64,000 nucleotides of DNA from positions 96,591 to 160,590 of the forward strand of contig PLET01000063.1 in assembly GCA_003137095.1 (NCBI GenBank), in the 5' to 3' direction. The position numbers and the translations under genes are program-made. Under the pieces are notes generated by a model. The model worked only from the letters and a program-made list of their open reading frames with translations, was not told where the DNA came from and did not search any database. Source of the stretch: Gammaproteobacteria bacterium. GTDB taxonomy: Bacteria > Pseudomonadota > Gammaproteobacteria > Steroidobacterales > Steroidobacteraceae. Shown in pieces: positions 34,805-43,867 of this stretch (its first letter is position 1; each line of letters opens with the position of its first letter).

Positions 34805-35530
34805 ATGATACCCGGGACCATGGCTGCGACCGCAATCAAACGCCACACCTTGCCGACCCGCCTGCTGCACTGGGTCAACGCCCTGTGCGTGTTCCTCGTG
34901 CTCATGAGCGGCCTGAACATCTTCAACGCCGATCCCAGGTTGTACTGGGGTCAGTTCGGGGCCATCACCGATAAGGCGCTGCTCACGATCGGTTCGCCCG
35001 GCATTCCGGGCTGGGCCACCCTGCCCACCTGGCGGGATCTGGCCACCGCGCGTCACTGGCATTTTTTCCTCGCCTGGGTGCTCATTTTCAGCAGCGCGCT
35101 GTATCTGCTGATCAGCCTGTTCGGCGGCCACGTGCGCCGCGACCTTTTGCCCGCGCGCTCGGAGATCGCCCCCTCGCACATCGCGCATGATCTGTGGAAT
35201 CACCTGCGGCTGCGCTTCCCCACGGGCGAGGCCGCGAGACGCTACAACGTGCTGCAAAAGCTGAGCTACCTCGGCGTGATCTTCCTGCTCGCGCCGCTGA
35301 TATTGGCGACCGGCCTGACCATGTCGCCGGGTTTCGACGCCGCCTGTCCCTGGCTGTTGACGCTGTTCGGCGGCCGCCAAAGCGCCCGCACCCTTCATTT
35401 CGGCGCGGCCATGCTGGTGGCGCTGTTCATCGTGGTGCATCTGACCATGGTGGTGCTGGCCGGTCCGCTCAACGAGATCCGCTCGATGATCACGGGCCGC
35501 TATGTGCTGCCGGCGGCCAAATCCGAGTGA
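34805..35530 (+). CDS. Cytochrome b561-type membrane subunit
   Basis: 241 residues from the ATG at 34805 (AAGG before it), or 236 from 34820. Four to five helices with heme-ligating histidines: TRLLHWVNALCVFLVLMSG, ARHWHFFLAWVLIFSS, ARTLHFGAAMLVALFIVVHL. The protein is the quinone-side heme b partner of a periplasmic oxidoreductase. The downstream molybdoenzyme gene begins 4 bp inside its stop, so the two proteins form one complex that passes electrons between the quinone pool and the molybdenum site. Confidence 0.85.
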   Translation: MIPGTMAATAIKRHTLPTRLLHWVNALCVFLVLMSGLNIFNADPRLYWGQFGAITDKALLTIGSPGIPGWATLPTWRDLATARHWHFFLAWVLIFSSALYLLISLFGGHVRRDLLPARSEIAPSHIAHDLWNHLRLRFPTGEAARRYNVLQKLSYLGVIFLLAPLILATGLTMSPGFDAACPWLLTLFGGRQSARTLHFGAAMLVALFIVVHLTMVVLAGPLNEIRSMITGRYVLPAAKSE

Positions 35531-36294
35531 CCCGGCTCATCTGGAGCCGTCGTCAGATGCTGCTGCGCAGCGGCACCGCCTTCGGCGGGCTGCTGCTCGG
35601 CGGCTGCGACCGCCTCAGCCGGTCGCCGACGTTCGAGGGGATTCTCGCGAGCGCCGATTCGCTCACCTATCGCGTGCAGCGTCTGCTGGTGGGCAATGCG
35701 CTGGCGCGTGAATTCACGCCGGCCGAGCTCTCGCCGGTGTTCCGCTCCAACGGCACCGACGATCCGGACACCGACGAGTACAACGCCCTGCGGGAAAACG
35801 GCTTCGTCGATTGGCGCCTGATGATCGGCGGACTGGTCGCCCGGCCGCTCGCCTTGTCGCTCGCGCAATTGCGCGCGCTGCCGCAGCGCACGCAGATCAC
35901 GCGGCACGATTGTGTGGAAGGGTGGAGCGCCATCGGCAAGTGGAGCGGGGTGCCGCTCGGCACCGTGCTCGATCTGGCGCAGCCCTCGCCGGCCGCGAGA
36001 TTCATCGTGCTGTACTGCGCGGACGAGCTGGAGGAGGGGGACGGCGGCTATTACGAGAGCATCGATCTGATCGACGCCTACCACCCGCAGACCCTGCTTG
36101 CCTATGCCTTGAACGACAAGCCGCTGGCGGTGGGCAACGGCGCGCCGCTGCGCCTGCGGGTGGAGCGCCAGCTCGGCTACAAACATGCCAAATATCTGAT
36201 GCGCGTGGAGGCCGTCGCGGATCTCAAGGTCATCGGACGCGGCAAGGGCGGTTACTGGGAAGACCGCGGCTACGCGTGGTACGCCGGCATCTGA
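35527..36294 (+). CDS. Tat-exported molybdopterin oxidoreductase (YedY/sulfite oxidase fold)
   Basis: 255 residues from a GTG overlapping the cytochrome stop (GTGA). The N-terminus has a twin-arginine motif SRRQMLLRSGTAFGG and a lipobox LLGGC (Cys27), so it may be a Tat-exported lipoprotein. ITRHDCVEGWSAIGKWSGVP contains the conserved Cys that ligates molybdenum and the cofactor-binding surroundings. YEDY-like methionine sulfoxide or related oxyanion reduction is possible; substrate is not determined. Length is short, with the catalytic domain only. Confidence 0.85.
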   Translation: MTRLIWSRRQMLLRSGTAFGGLLLGGCDRLSRSPTFEGILASADSLTYRVQRLLVGNALAREFTPAELSPVFRSNGTDDPDTDEYNALRENGFVDWRLMIGGLVARPLALSLAQLRALPQRTQITRHDCVEGWSAIGKWSGVPLGTVLDLAQPSPAARFIVLYCADELEEGDGGYYESIDLIDAYHPQTLLAYALNDKPLAVGNGAPLRLRVERQLGYKHAKYLMRVEAVADLKVIGRGKGGYWEDRGYAWYAGI

Positions 36295-36310
36295 AGCGTC
36301 TGTGCTTCAG
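36291..36310 (+). other. Hairpin overlapping the molybdoenzyme stop codon
   Basis: CTGAAGC-GTCTGT-GCTTCAG is a perfect 7-bp stem covering the stop at 36292-36294. No T-run. It is the only candidate 3' structure for the cytochrome/molybdoenzyme operon. Confidence 0.4.
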
Positions 36311-36344
36311 GTCGCGGGGACGAGCTCAGGTCGCGGGGACGAGC
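36307..36344. repeat. Perfect 19-bp tandem duplication at the end of the HAF-repeat gene
   Basis: TCAGGTCGCGGGGACGAGC occurs twice head to tail (36307-36325 and 36326-36344). The second copy, on the minus strand, encodes the last codons LVPAT and the stop of the HAF-repeat lipoprotein; the first copy therefore duplicates that end just outside the gene. It looks like a recent slippage or recombination event. Confidence 0.9.
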
Positions 36345-37321
36345 AGAAAGCCGGCGTCGTCCTGGTCGCGGGAATCGCCGTAGCCGATGATCATGCCGGC
36401 GTCGTTGATGGCGACGGCGGCCTGCAGTTTCCAGCCGCTGTCCGCGGCGATGCGGTCATTCAGATCGATGAAGCCGGAGACGTGCTCCCAGGCGAAGGCG
36501 CGGTCGGCGTCGGCAAAGGGTCCGAATGAACCGACGATGACGCCGCAGGTGTTGACGGCGCGCGGATGGCTCGGATATTTCGGCGACAGCTTAAGCTGCG
36601 TGAGGCTGCCACCGGCGTAGACGTAGCTGCGGGTAAGCACCTGGATGACGGCGGTGCCGGCATCGTTGATCGCCACCGCGGAGCTGAACTGATCGGGCGG
36701 CCCGATCGTCCGCAATCCGTCGGATGAGGTCCACAAAAAGGCGTGGTACCGGCCCTTTGCATCGTAGGCATCGCCGATCACCTCGCCGCGGGCATTCACG
36801 TCGCGGGCGGACCCGCCGCAGCAGCCGCCCAGGGATCGCGGCCGGCCGTCGATCCAGGCCACGGGTTGCGGCTGCGGCTGGCCGGGCAACACCGCCTCAC
36901 CCACGATTTCACCGGTTCGACTGATTTTGCGGCCGAGTGATTGTTCCGCCTCGAGCAGGCTGATACGGCCCTTGGAGACGGTGAATGCGCGATGCCGGGT
37001 GTTGGCGCGATCGTAGGCAACGGCGAGCACCTCTCCCTGGTCGTTGATCGCGACCGCGTCGGAGATCTCGAAACCGCCGGGCAGCGGCAGCTCCGCGAGG
37101 CCACCGCGGGTCCACAGCACCGCACGGTGTCGGCTGTCGGTGCCGGCCACCTGACCGGCCCGGTTGACCGCCGCCGGCCGAAACGGCAGCGCCGTCACCT
37201 GGAACAGATCCGCCAGGCACGGGTGCCCGTCGGCCGGCGGCGCGGCACGGGGTGCCGCGGCGGCGCAGGCGGCGAGGAGCCAGGCCGAGGCGGCGATTCT
37301 CAGGGTTTGCCGGGAGCGCAG
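36326..37321 (-). CDS. Lipoprotein with HAF-type repeats, probable CTG start
   Basis: 331 residues if translation starts at the CTG 37321-37319. From there the protein reads MRSRQTLRIAASAWLLAAC, a full lipoprotein signal with Cys19, and an AGGAGA ribosome binding site lies 6 bases before it; no ATG, GTG or TTG fits. The mature part is a series of ~45-residue repeats of the extracellular HAF type (AVAINDQGEVLAVAYD, AVAINDAGTAVIQVLT, RAVNTCGVIVGSF, AVAINDAGMIIGYGD), probably a beta-propeller. It overlaps the end of the upstream lipoprotein gene by 22 bp. Role unknown. Confidence 0.7.
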   Translation of the reverse strand: MRSRQTLRIAASAWLLAACAAAAPRAAPPADGHPCLADLFQVTALPFRPAAVNRAGQVAGTDSRHRAVLWTRGGLAELPLPGGFEISDAVAINDQGEVLAVAYDRANTRHRAFTVSKGRISLLEAEQSLGRKISRTGEIVGEAVLPGQPQPQPVAWIDGRPRSLGGCCGGSARDVNARGEVIGDAYDAKGRYHAFLWTSSDGLRTIGPPDQFSSAVAINDAGTAVIQVLTRSYVYAGGSLTQLKLSPKYPSHPRAVNTCGVIVGSFGPFADADRAFAWEHVSGFIDLNDRIAADSGWKLQAAVAINDAGMIIGYGDSRDQDDAGFLLVPAT

Positions 37322-37782
37322 ATCATCTCTCCTTTGTCGAACACGATACGCCAGGTATTCGGCGCCTCCAGCCTCCAGATGGAGTTGTAGCGTCCCACCA
37401 CCTTGCCGTGAATGGTCACGTCTCCGGAGCTCAGGGCGAGGTCGCCGGACTTGAGCACCTCGACGACGTCGGGGGCCCATTCAAACGGTGGCTCGGTCGC
37501 GTCGAACAACGGCTTCCACGCGGCGGCCACTTCCGCGGGACCGCGCTCGATGGACCGTCCGCCGAAGAAAATGGCGTTGTTCGACACATGGCCCATGAAG
37601 GCCGCGAAATCCTGATGGGCCATCGCCTGCGCAAACGACAGTTCGGTGATGCGCACCTGCTCGGCCGGTGTCAGCACGGGCGGTGGTGCGCGGCCGCTGC
37701 GCGGGTGGCCGCCGCCGGCGCAAGCTCCGAGCAGCCCGGCGGTCGCGATGAGAAACAACAGGCGTTGTCGTGGATGCATCAT
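37300..37782 (-). CDS. Lipoprotein with SnoaL/DUF4440-like (NTF2-like) domain
   Basis: 160 residues from the ATG at 37782 (second ATG 37779 also possible; GGAG upstream). Lipobox LGAC at Cys21. After a Gly/Pro-rich tether the domain reads VRITELSFAQAMAHQDFAAF then GHVSNNAIFFGGRSIERGPA, WAPDVVEVLKSGDLALSSGD, typical of NTF2-like SnoaL folds. Could be a binding or scavenging lipoprotein. It precedes the HAF lipoprotein in a two-gene unit. Confidence 0.8.
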   Translation of the reverse strand: MMHPRQRLLFLIATAGLLGACAGGGHPRSGRAPPPVLTPAEQVRITELSFAQAMAHQDFAAFMGHVSNNAIFFGGRSIERGPAEVAAAWKPLFDATEPPFEWAPDVVEVLKSGDLALSSGDVTIHGKVVGRYNSIWRLEAPNTWRIVFDKGEMICAPGKP

Positions 37783-37874
37783 CGATCTCCGTGTCGAGTA
37801 TCCTAGTAAGTCCGCGCCGGACGGGAAGCCCATGCCGGGCGGGAAATCCGTGCCGGGCGCCTGAGGAGACGCCG

Positions 37875-38489
37875 ATGCAGCTATTCTATTCCGCCTCATC
37901 GCCTTTCGTGAGAAAGTGCCTCGTGAGCGCCCATGAGCTCGGCTTGCAGCGGCAGCTGCAACTCGAACCGTCCAACCCGCATCCGGTCAACCGCGACCGG
38001 CCGCTGGTGGCGCGCAATCCACTCGGCAAAGTACCCACGCTCGTGACCGACGAGGGCACCGTGCTGTATGACAGCCGGGTGATTTGCGATTATTTGAACG
38101 ATATCGGCGGCGGCGGCCTGGTTCCGGCGACCGGACCGGTACGCTGGATGGCGCTGGTGGAGCAGTCGCTCGCCGACGGCATCATGGATGCGGCCGTATT
38201 GACGCGCTACGAAACCGCCGTGCGACCCGAGGGACTGCGCTGGCCGGATTGGATTACCGGACAGCTCGACAAGGTGACCTGCGGACTCGACGAAATCGAA
38301 CGGCGTGCCGGCACTTTGGCCGGCCGGGTCGATGCCGGCACCATCGCCCTCGGCTGTGCGCTCGGCTATCTCGACTTTCGATTCGCAGCGCTGCAGTGGC
38401 GGGCGCAGCGTCCGCGCACGGCGGCCTGGTTCGAGGTGTTTGGACAACGGGATTCGATGCGGGCGACGCGGCCGCCGCCAAACATTTAA
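37875..38489 (+). CDS. Glutathione S-transferase-like protein
   Basis: 204 residues from the ATG behind GAGGAGA. The thioredoxin-like N-terminal domain starts MQLFYSASSPFVRKCLVSAH, NPLGKVPTLVTDEGTVLYDS contains the cis-Pro and the glutathione Glu-Ser pair, and the C-terminal helical domain has ALGYLDFRF. Most like bacterial GST homologues that bind glutathione at a Ser or Cys; the serine in SASSPF is the likely thiol-activating residue. Confidence 0.87.
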   Translation: MQLFYSASSPFVRKCLVSAHELGLQRQLQLEPSNPHPVNRDRPLVARNPLGKVPTLVTDEGTVLYDSRVICDYLNDIGGGGLVPATGPVRWMALVEQSLADGIMDAAVLTRYETAVRPEGLRWPDWITGQLDKVTCGLDEIERRAGTLAGRVDAGTIALGCALGYLDFRFAALQWRAQRPRTAAWFEVFGQRDSMRATRPPPNI

Positions 38490-38557
38490 CCTAATCCGAA
38501 CACTCGTCGAGTTCGTCTCGATGGGTCTGTCGGACGACGCCCAAGCACGTGTAGGAT

Positions 38558-38645
38558 AAAGCCGCGACTTGCCCCGAAGGCCGGCCCCCAAGCTTGCCTT
38601 GGGCGCGTTGCGGACTATGATCTGCCGGTTTGGTGTCGCGGCTTT
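38558..38645. repeat. 11-bp inverted repeat flanking a sigma-70 promoter
   Basis: AAAGCCGCGAC (38558-38568) and GTCGCGGCTTT (38635-38645) are perfect inverted copies 66 bp apart. Between them lie a small hairpin CCCAAG-cttgc-CTTGGG (38588-38604) and the promoter TTGCCT-16 bp-TATGAT (38594-38621), whose start (~38628) gives a 33-base leader to the ATG at 38661. A regulator could loop the two arms, or the region may form a large stem-loop. Confidence 0.55.
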
Positions 38646-38660
38646 CGGAATTCCAATCCT

Positions 38661-40628
38661 ATGACTGCTTCCGTCAACAACGCCGCAGCCAGTGTCGCCA
38701 GCCGTCTCGAGGCGGCGCTGCTGGGCGGCGGTGATACCGAAACGGCGCTGCGCGACGTCGCGGCGATCTGCGGCAGTGATGCGGATGCGCACTGGGAAGT
38801 GCTGGCGCTGGTGGATCAATATTACCGGCGGGGTCGCATCAGCGATGCCACTTTCCGTGCCATCAACACCCAGGTGCAGCGGATGGCGATCGGCGGCCCG
38901 ATGTTGCGCATGCCCAAGCCCGACGCGACGCCTGGTCGCGCTCCCGCCGCCACGGCCGTCAATGCCACCGGCGCGCATTCCAGCGCTGCAGCCGTGAAGA
39001 GGCCGGCGCCGGCCGGCGCGCGCATGGGCGCATCCGCCAGCGCGACCGGTGCGCACCCGGTCCGGTTCCAAGCCACGGGCGCACAGCCGATCGGGACGCG
39101 TCCACCCGGCAACCTGGCAACCGAAGCTCATGCCATCTCGACCCTGGCCACCGGGGCTCACGCGGCAAGCGCGCGACCGGCCACCCGCCCGACGCCGGTG
39201 TCAGCCGCGGAACCCGCGGCGCACGCGGCGCCTGAGATGGCGGTGGCCAGTCCGAGCTATCTCGGACCCGGCAGCGTGCTGGTGGATCGGTATGTCATCG
39301 AGGCACCCATCGACTATGGCACCGCGGATGCGGTGTATCGCGCGGTCGACCGCTTTCGCGCCGACATGCCGCACGAGGATCAGCGCGTCGCGGTCAAGAT
39401 CCCCGTCAATGCCGCCGAGGCGCACCGCCAGTTCTTCCGTGCCCAGGAGATGACCCAGCACAACGTGGCCCGGGTGCTGGAGTGCGGTCCCGCGGGGCCC
39501 CTGAGCTTCTACACCCTGGAATTCCATCGCGGCAAACTGCTGCGCGACGTGCTGCGGGAGCTCAAGGAGCCGCTGCCGAAGCCGTTTGCGCTCAGCATCG
39601 TGCGCGAGGTGGGAGCCGCCATCGTCTACGCCCACGGCATCGGGATCGTGCACGGCAGGCTCGACACGAGCAGCGTGTTGATCACGATCGATGGCGGCGT
39701 GCGCGTGCTGAATTTCGATGCCCTGCCGGCGGAGCCGCCGCCGGAACCGCGTCATGATCTGCATTCGCTGGCGTGCACCGCCTACGAACTGTTGGCGGGC
39801 AAGCCGCCATTTCCCGAACGCGATGCCACTGCGGCGCGCCAGAAGGGCGCGCGCGCCAAACGGCCGCCCGGGCTGCGCTATCGCCCATGGCGCACGCTGC
39901 GGCAGGGACTAGCCTGGTCTTCCCGGCAGAGGTCTCCGAGCGTGAAGGAGTGGCTGTCGCAGATTGAACTGGAGCGGGCGGCGCCGACATTGCCGCCGCT
40001 CGCCCGATTGCTGGCCGCGCCCCCGCAGCGCCGCTGGCGCGGCGTTGCAATCACGGCGGCTGTGGCCGCCACCGTGGTCGCATCGGTGCTTGTCCTCACG
40101 CTTTTCGACGGTTCGGGGCCGCCGGCGCGCATCGTGCCGGCCGCGGATACCGCCGCGATCGTGCCGACCGCCTCGGCCGCCTCGGCCGCCGCGACACCTG
40201 ATGCGCCACCGGCGGCGATACCGGCGGCGGCGAACCCGGTGGGCGACGCCAAGTCGGTTGCGATCACCGCACCCGCGGTGGCGGGGCCGGGGCGCATCGG
40301 CTTCATGGGTGCGAGCCTCACCGTTCCCCAGGATGCCGCGGCAGCGCGCGTGGTGGTGCACCGGATCGGCGGCACGCGCGGCGACATCGGCTTCGACTGG
40401 TGGACCGAGGATGGCAGCGCCCGGGCCGGCGAGGATTTCGTCACCTTCGGTACCCGCCACATGACGATTGCCGACGGCAAGGACTCGGTGACCTTGTTCG
40501 TGCCGTTGGTGGCTCCGGCGAGCCACCCGGGCCGGACCGATTTCTACGTGGTGCTGGGCGGCCCCACCGGCGGCGCCGGTCTCGGCACCAACACGCGCAC
40601 GGTGGTCAATTTGACCCCGCGCAGCTGA
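38661..40628 (+). CDS. Membrane-anchored pseudokinase with C-terminal Calx-beta domain
   Basis: 655 residues. After a ~80-residue alpha-helical start comes a linker with repeated ATGAH/ATGAQ units (residues ~100-175). A Ser/Thr kinase fold follows (~210-450): YVIEAPIDYGTADAVYRAVD, VAVKIPVN with the ATP Lys, but the catalytic loop is HGRLDTSSVL in place of HxDLKxxN, and the DFG motif is NFDALP. Three catalytic residues are lost, so phosphotransfer is unlikely. A transmembrane segment near 475-495 (ITAAVAATVVASVLVLTLF) exposes a Calx-beta domain outside (IGFDWWTEDGSARAGEDFVT). Likely a sensing or scaffold protein. Confidence 0.8.
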   Translation: MTASVNNAAASVASRLEAALLGGGDTETALRDVAAICGSDADAHWEVLALVDQYYRRGRISDATFRAINTQVQRMAIGGPMLRMPKPDATPGRAPAATAVNATGAHSSAAAVKRPAPAGARMGASASATGAHPVRFQATGAQPIGTRPPGNLATEAHAISTLATGAHAASARPATRPTPVSAAEPAAHAAPEMAVASPSYLGPGSVLVDRYVIEAPIDYGTADAVYRAVDRFRADMPHEDQRVAVKIPVNAAEAHRQFFRAQEMTQHNVARVLECGPAGPLSFYTLEFHRGKLLRDVLRELKEPLPKPFALSIVREVGAAIVYAHGIGIVHGRLDTSSVLITIDGGVRVLNFDALPAEPPPEPRHDLHSLACTAYELLAGKPPFPERDATAARQKGARAKRPPGLRYRPWRTLRQGLAWSSRQRSPSVKEWLSQIELERAAPTLPPLARLLAAPPQRRWRGVAITAAVAATVVASVLVLTLFDGSGPPARIVPAADTAAIVPTASAASAAATPDAPPAAIPAAANPVGDAKSVAITAPAVAGPGRIGFMGASLTVPQDAAAARVVVHRIGGTRGDIGFDWWTEDGSARAGEDFVTFGTRHMTIADGKDSVTLFVPLVAPASHPGRTDFYVVLGGPTGGAGLGTNTRTVVNLTPRS

Positions 40629-40708
40629 AAGACCGCCCCTGTTCAGCAGGTCTCGGCTAGAATCGCGGCCCCCGCCATGGGGCCATTTGTTCTGATCATC
40701 GGTAAACC

Positions 40709-42316
40709 ATGCTTGCAACCTCCAATGTCGCCATCCAATTCGGCGCCAAACCCCTATTCGAACAGGTAACGGTCAAATTCTTCGACGGCAACCGCTACGG
40801 CCTCATCGGCGCCAACGGCAGCGGCAAATCCACGCTGATGAAGGTGCTGGGCGGCGATCTGGAACCGACCGCCGGCGATGTGATGCTGCAGTCCGGAATG
40901 CGCCTCGGCAAGCTGAACCAGAACCAATTCGGCTATGAAGATGAGCGGGTGCTCGATGTGGTGATGCGCGGCCATACCGAATTGTGGTCGGCGATGAAGG
41001 AGCGCGATCGCATCTACGCCGACCCTGAGGCCACCGATGAGGATTACATGCGGGCGGCCGAACTCGAGGGCACCTTCGCCCAATACGGCGGCTACGATGC
41101 CGAGGCTCGTGCCGGCAGCATTCTCTCGGACGCCGGCATCGACGAATCGCGCCACAACGGCCCGATGCGCGAAGTGCCACCGGGATTGAAGCTGCGCGTG
41201 CTGCTCGCCCAGGCGCTGTTCTCGCGCCCGGACGTGCTGCTGCTCGACGAGCCGACCAACAATCTCGACATCCATTCGATCCGCTGGCTCGAAGGCGCGC
41301 TCAACGACTATGACGCCACCATGGTCATCATCAGCCATGACCGGCATTTCCTCAATCAGGTGTGCACCCACATCGCCGATCTGGATTTTCAACAGCTGAA
41401 GATCTATCCCGGCAATTACGACGATTTCATGCTGGCCTCGGTGCAGGCGCGCCAGCGCGTCGAGGCCGCCAATGCCAAGGCCAAGGACAAGATCTCGGAT
41501 CTGCAGGAATTCGTGCGGCGCTTCTCCGCGAACGCCTCGAAGGCGCGCCAGGCAACATCGCGCAAGCGCCAGCTGGAGAAGATCAAGATCGAGGAAATCC
41601 GGCCGTCGTCGCGCCAGAATCCCTACATACGCTTCGAACAGGCTAAAAAGCTGTATCGCTCGGCGGTGACGGTCGAGAAGATTTCCTTCCGCTATCCCGG
41701 CACCGACGCCGACGTGCTGCACGATGTGAGCTTCAGCGTCGAGGCGGGCGAGCGCGTCGCGATCATCGGCCCGAACGGCGCCGGCAAGACCACGCTGATG
41801 CGCTGTCTCGCCGGCGAGCTCAAGCCGACCGCCGGCCGCATCGAATGGGTGGAAAATGCGCAGACCGGCTACATGCCGCAGGATCCGCAGGCGGAATTCG
41901 AATCCAAGGCGGATCTGTTCGAATGGATGTCCACCTACACGGGAAAGGCCGACGACGATCAGCTGGTGCGCGCGACCCTGGGAAGGCTGCTGTTCTCCGG
42001 CGAGGAGACCAAAAAATCCGTCAAGGTGCTGTCCGGCGGCGAGAAAGGCCGGATGATCTACGGCAAATTGATGCTCACCAAGCCCAATGTGCTGCTCATG
42101 GACGAACCCACCAATCACATGGACATGGAGACGATCGAATCACTGCAGATCGGACTGGAACATTATCCCGGGACCCTGCTGTTCGTTTCGCACGACCGGG
42201 AGTTCGTCGGCGGTCTCGCCACACGCATCATCGAAATCACCGCCGCCGGCCGCATCAGCGATTTCAGGGGCAATTACGACGAGTATCTGAAGCGGCAGGG
42301 AATCGAGACCGGCTAG
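40709..42316 (+). CDS. ybiT: ABC-F family ATPase, YbiT-like
   Basis: 535 residues, no membrane domain. Two ABC modules: Walker [13 protein letters not shown] and [13 protein letters not shown]; Walker [12 protein letters not shown] and [11 protein letters not shown]; second signature LSGGEKGRM. The first signature is replaced by [15 protein letters not shown], as in YbiT, and the linker has the positively charged helix typical of ABC-F ([20 protein letters not shown]). ABC-F proteins bind the ribosomal E site and rescue or tune translation. Complete and normal length. Confidence 0.92.
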   Translation: MLATSNVAIQFGAKPLFEQVTVKFFDGNRYGLIGANGSGKSTLMKVLGGDLEPTAGDVMLQSGMRLGKLNQNQFGYEDERVLDVVMRGHTELWSAMKERDRIYADPEATDEDYMRAAELEGTFAQYGGYDAEARAGSILSDAGIDESRHNGPMREVPPGLKLRVLLAQALFSRPDVLLLDEPTNNLDIHSIRWLEGALNDYDATMVIISHDRHFLNQVCTHIADLDFQQLKIYPGNYDDFMLASVQARQRVEAANAKAKDKISDLQEFVRRFSANASKARQATSRKRQLEKIKIEEIRPSSRQNPYIRFEQAKKLYRSAVTVEKISFRYPGTDADVLHDVSFSVEAGERVAIIGPNGAGKTTLMRCLAGELKPTAGRIEWVENAQTGYMPQDPQAEFESKADLFEWMSTYTGKADDDQLVRATLGRLLFSGEETKKSVKVLSGGEKGRMIYGKLMLTKPNVLLMDEPTNHMDMETIESLQIGLEHYPGTLLFVSHDREFVGGLATRIIEITAAGRISDFRGNYDEYLKRQGIETG

Positions 42317-42430
42317 AATCAAGCGACCGGTCACTTGACCCCGGCACGCCGCCGCTGCGGCGCAGCGCATAGCGGATCCCATGTCCGAAAATGGCGAGTA
42401 TTGCGCCCTCGGATTGGCTAATCTGCCGCC

Positions 42431-43867
42431 ATGCCGCTAGACCCCGAAGCCTGTTTTCGCGCAGTACGCGCCCGCGATCGGCGCTTCGACGGCCGGTTTT
42501 TCGTCGGGGTGTCCTCGACCGGCATCTATTGCCGCCCCATCTGCCCGGCGCGCCAGCCGAAGCGCGAGAATATGAATTTCTTCCCGAGCGCCGCCGCCGC
42601 CGAGGGGCGCGGATTTCGTCCCTGTTTGCGCTGCCGCCCGGAGCGGGCGCCGGGCCTCGCCCCGGTTGATGCGGTCAACCGGCTGGTCGGCGCGGCGGTC
42701 GCCGGCATCGAAGAGCATGCCCTCTCGAGCGCCAAGGTCGGCGATCTCGCGGCGCAGCTCGGCGTCAGCGACCGCCACCTGCGGCGGGTCACGGAGGCCG
42801 AACTTGGCGTGTCGCCCATCGAACTGGCGCAGACCTACCGCCTCCTGCTCGCCAAGCGGCTGCTGCGCGAAACCACCCTCACCCTCACCGACATCGCCTT
42901 CGCCAGCGGCTTCGGCAGCGTGCGGCGCTTCAACGCGCTGTTCAGGGATCGCTATGGCGCGAGCCCGCGCGCGCTGCGCGGCCGCGCCGCGCCGGCCGAT
43001 GGCCCGAGTGTGCAGCTCGAATTCAGGCCGCCGCTGGCCTGGGGCAGCCTGCTGGCCTATCTGCGACTGCGCGCCATTCCCGGAGTCGAGATGGCCGATG
43101 ACAGCCATTACCGGCGCACCGTCGCCATCGACACCCACCGCGGCTGGCTGCAGGTCTCGCTCAGTCCCGCGGGCAATGCGCTCGAGCTGGAAATCTCGCC
43201 GTCGCTCGCCCCGGTGATCGGGGCGGTGATCACGCGGGTGAAGCGGTTGTTCGATCTGGGTGCGATGCCCGAGGCGGTGGGCCGGCACCTCGGACGCGAC
43301 GAACTGCTGGCGGGGTGGGTGAAGCGCTTTCCCGGATTGCGCGTCCCCGGCGCCTTCGACGGCTTCGAACTCGCCGCCCGCACCATTCTGGGTCAACAGG
43401 TATCCGTGAAGGCGGCGAGCACCCTGACGGGCCGCTGGGCGCGGGCTTTCGGCGAAGCCATCGTCACGCCCTATCCGGAGCTTTGCATCGTGCCGCCCGA
43501 CGCGCCGCGCGCCGCCGCCGCCGGCCGCGCCGCCATCGCCGCGCTCGGCATCGTCGGCGCGCGTGCGCATGCGCTGATCGAACTCGCGCGCGCCGCCGCT
43601 GATGGACGCATCAAATTGGGCTATGCCGCCGATGTCGAGGAACAGATCGATGCCTTGATGCGGCTGCCGGGCGTCGGTCCCTGGACCGCGCAATACATCG
43701 CCATGCGCGCGCTGCAATGGCCGGACGCGTTTCCCGGCGGCGATCTGGTGCTGCTCAAGGCGGCGAATTCATCGAAACGGTCACTCATGAAGCGCGCCGA
43801 GCACTGGCGGCCATGGCGGGCCTATGCGGCACAGTATCTCTGGCATTCCACAGGAGTTCATCCATGA
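42431..43867 (+). CDS. Ada-type methyl-phosphotriester/AlkA bifunctional DNA repair protein
   Basis: 478 residues. The N-terminal Ada zinc domain has GIYCRPICPAR and RPCLRCRPE (four Cys, one the methyl acceptor), then an AraC helix-turn-helix (LGVSDRHLRRVTEAELGVSP, LTDIAFASGFGSVRRFNALF). Residues ~195-470 are AlkA-type: VSVKAASTLTGRWARAFGEA, LPGVGPWTAQYIAMRALQ of the helix-hairpin-helix glycosylase, and the catalytic Asp in FPGGDLVLLKA. It senses methyl-phosphotriesters, activates transcription and removes 3-methyladenine. The ogt gene overlaps its stop by 4 bp. Confidence 0.93.
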   Translation: MPLDPEACFRAVRARDRRFDGRFFVGVSSTGIYCRPICPARQPKRENMNFFPSAAAAEGRGFRPCLRCRPERAPGLAPVDAVNRLVGAAVAGIEEHALSSAKVGDLAAQLGVSDRHLRRVTEAELGVSPIELAQTYRLLLAKRLLRETTLTLTDIAFASGFGSVRRFNALFRDRYGASPRALRGRAAPADGPSVQLEFRPPLAWGSLLAYLRLRAIPGVEMADDSHYRRTVAIDTHRGWLQVSLSPAGNALELEISPSLAPVIGAVITRVKRLFDLGAMPEAVGRHLGRDELLAGWVKRFPGLRVPGAFDGFELAARTILGQQVSVKAASTLTGRWARAFGEAIVTPYPELCIVPPDAPRAAAAGRAAIAALGIVGARAHALIELARAAADGRIKLGYAADVEEQIDALMRLPGVGPWTAQYIAMRALQWPDAFPGGDLVLLKAANSSKRSLMKRAEHWRPWRAYAAQYLWHSTGVHP

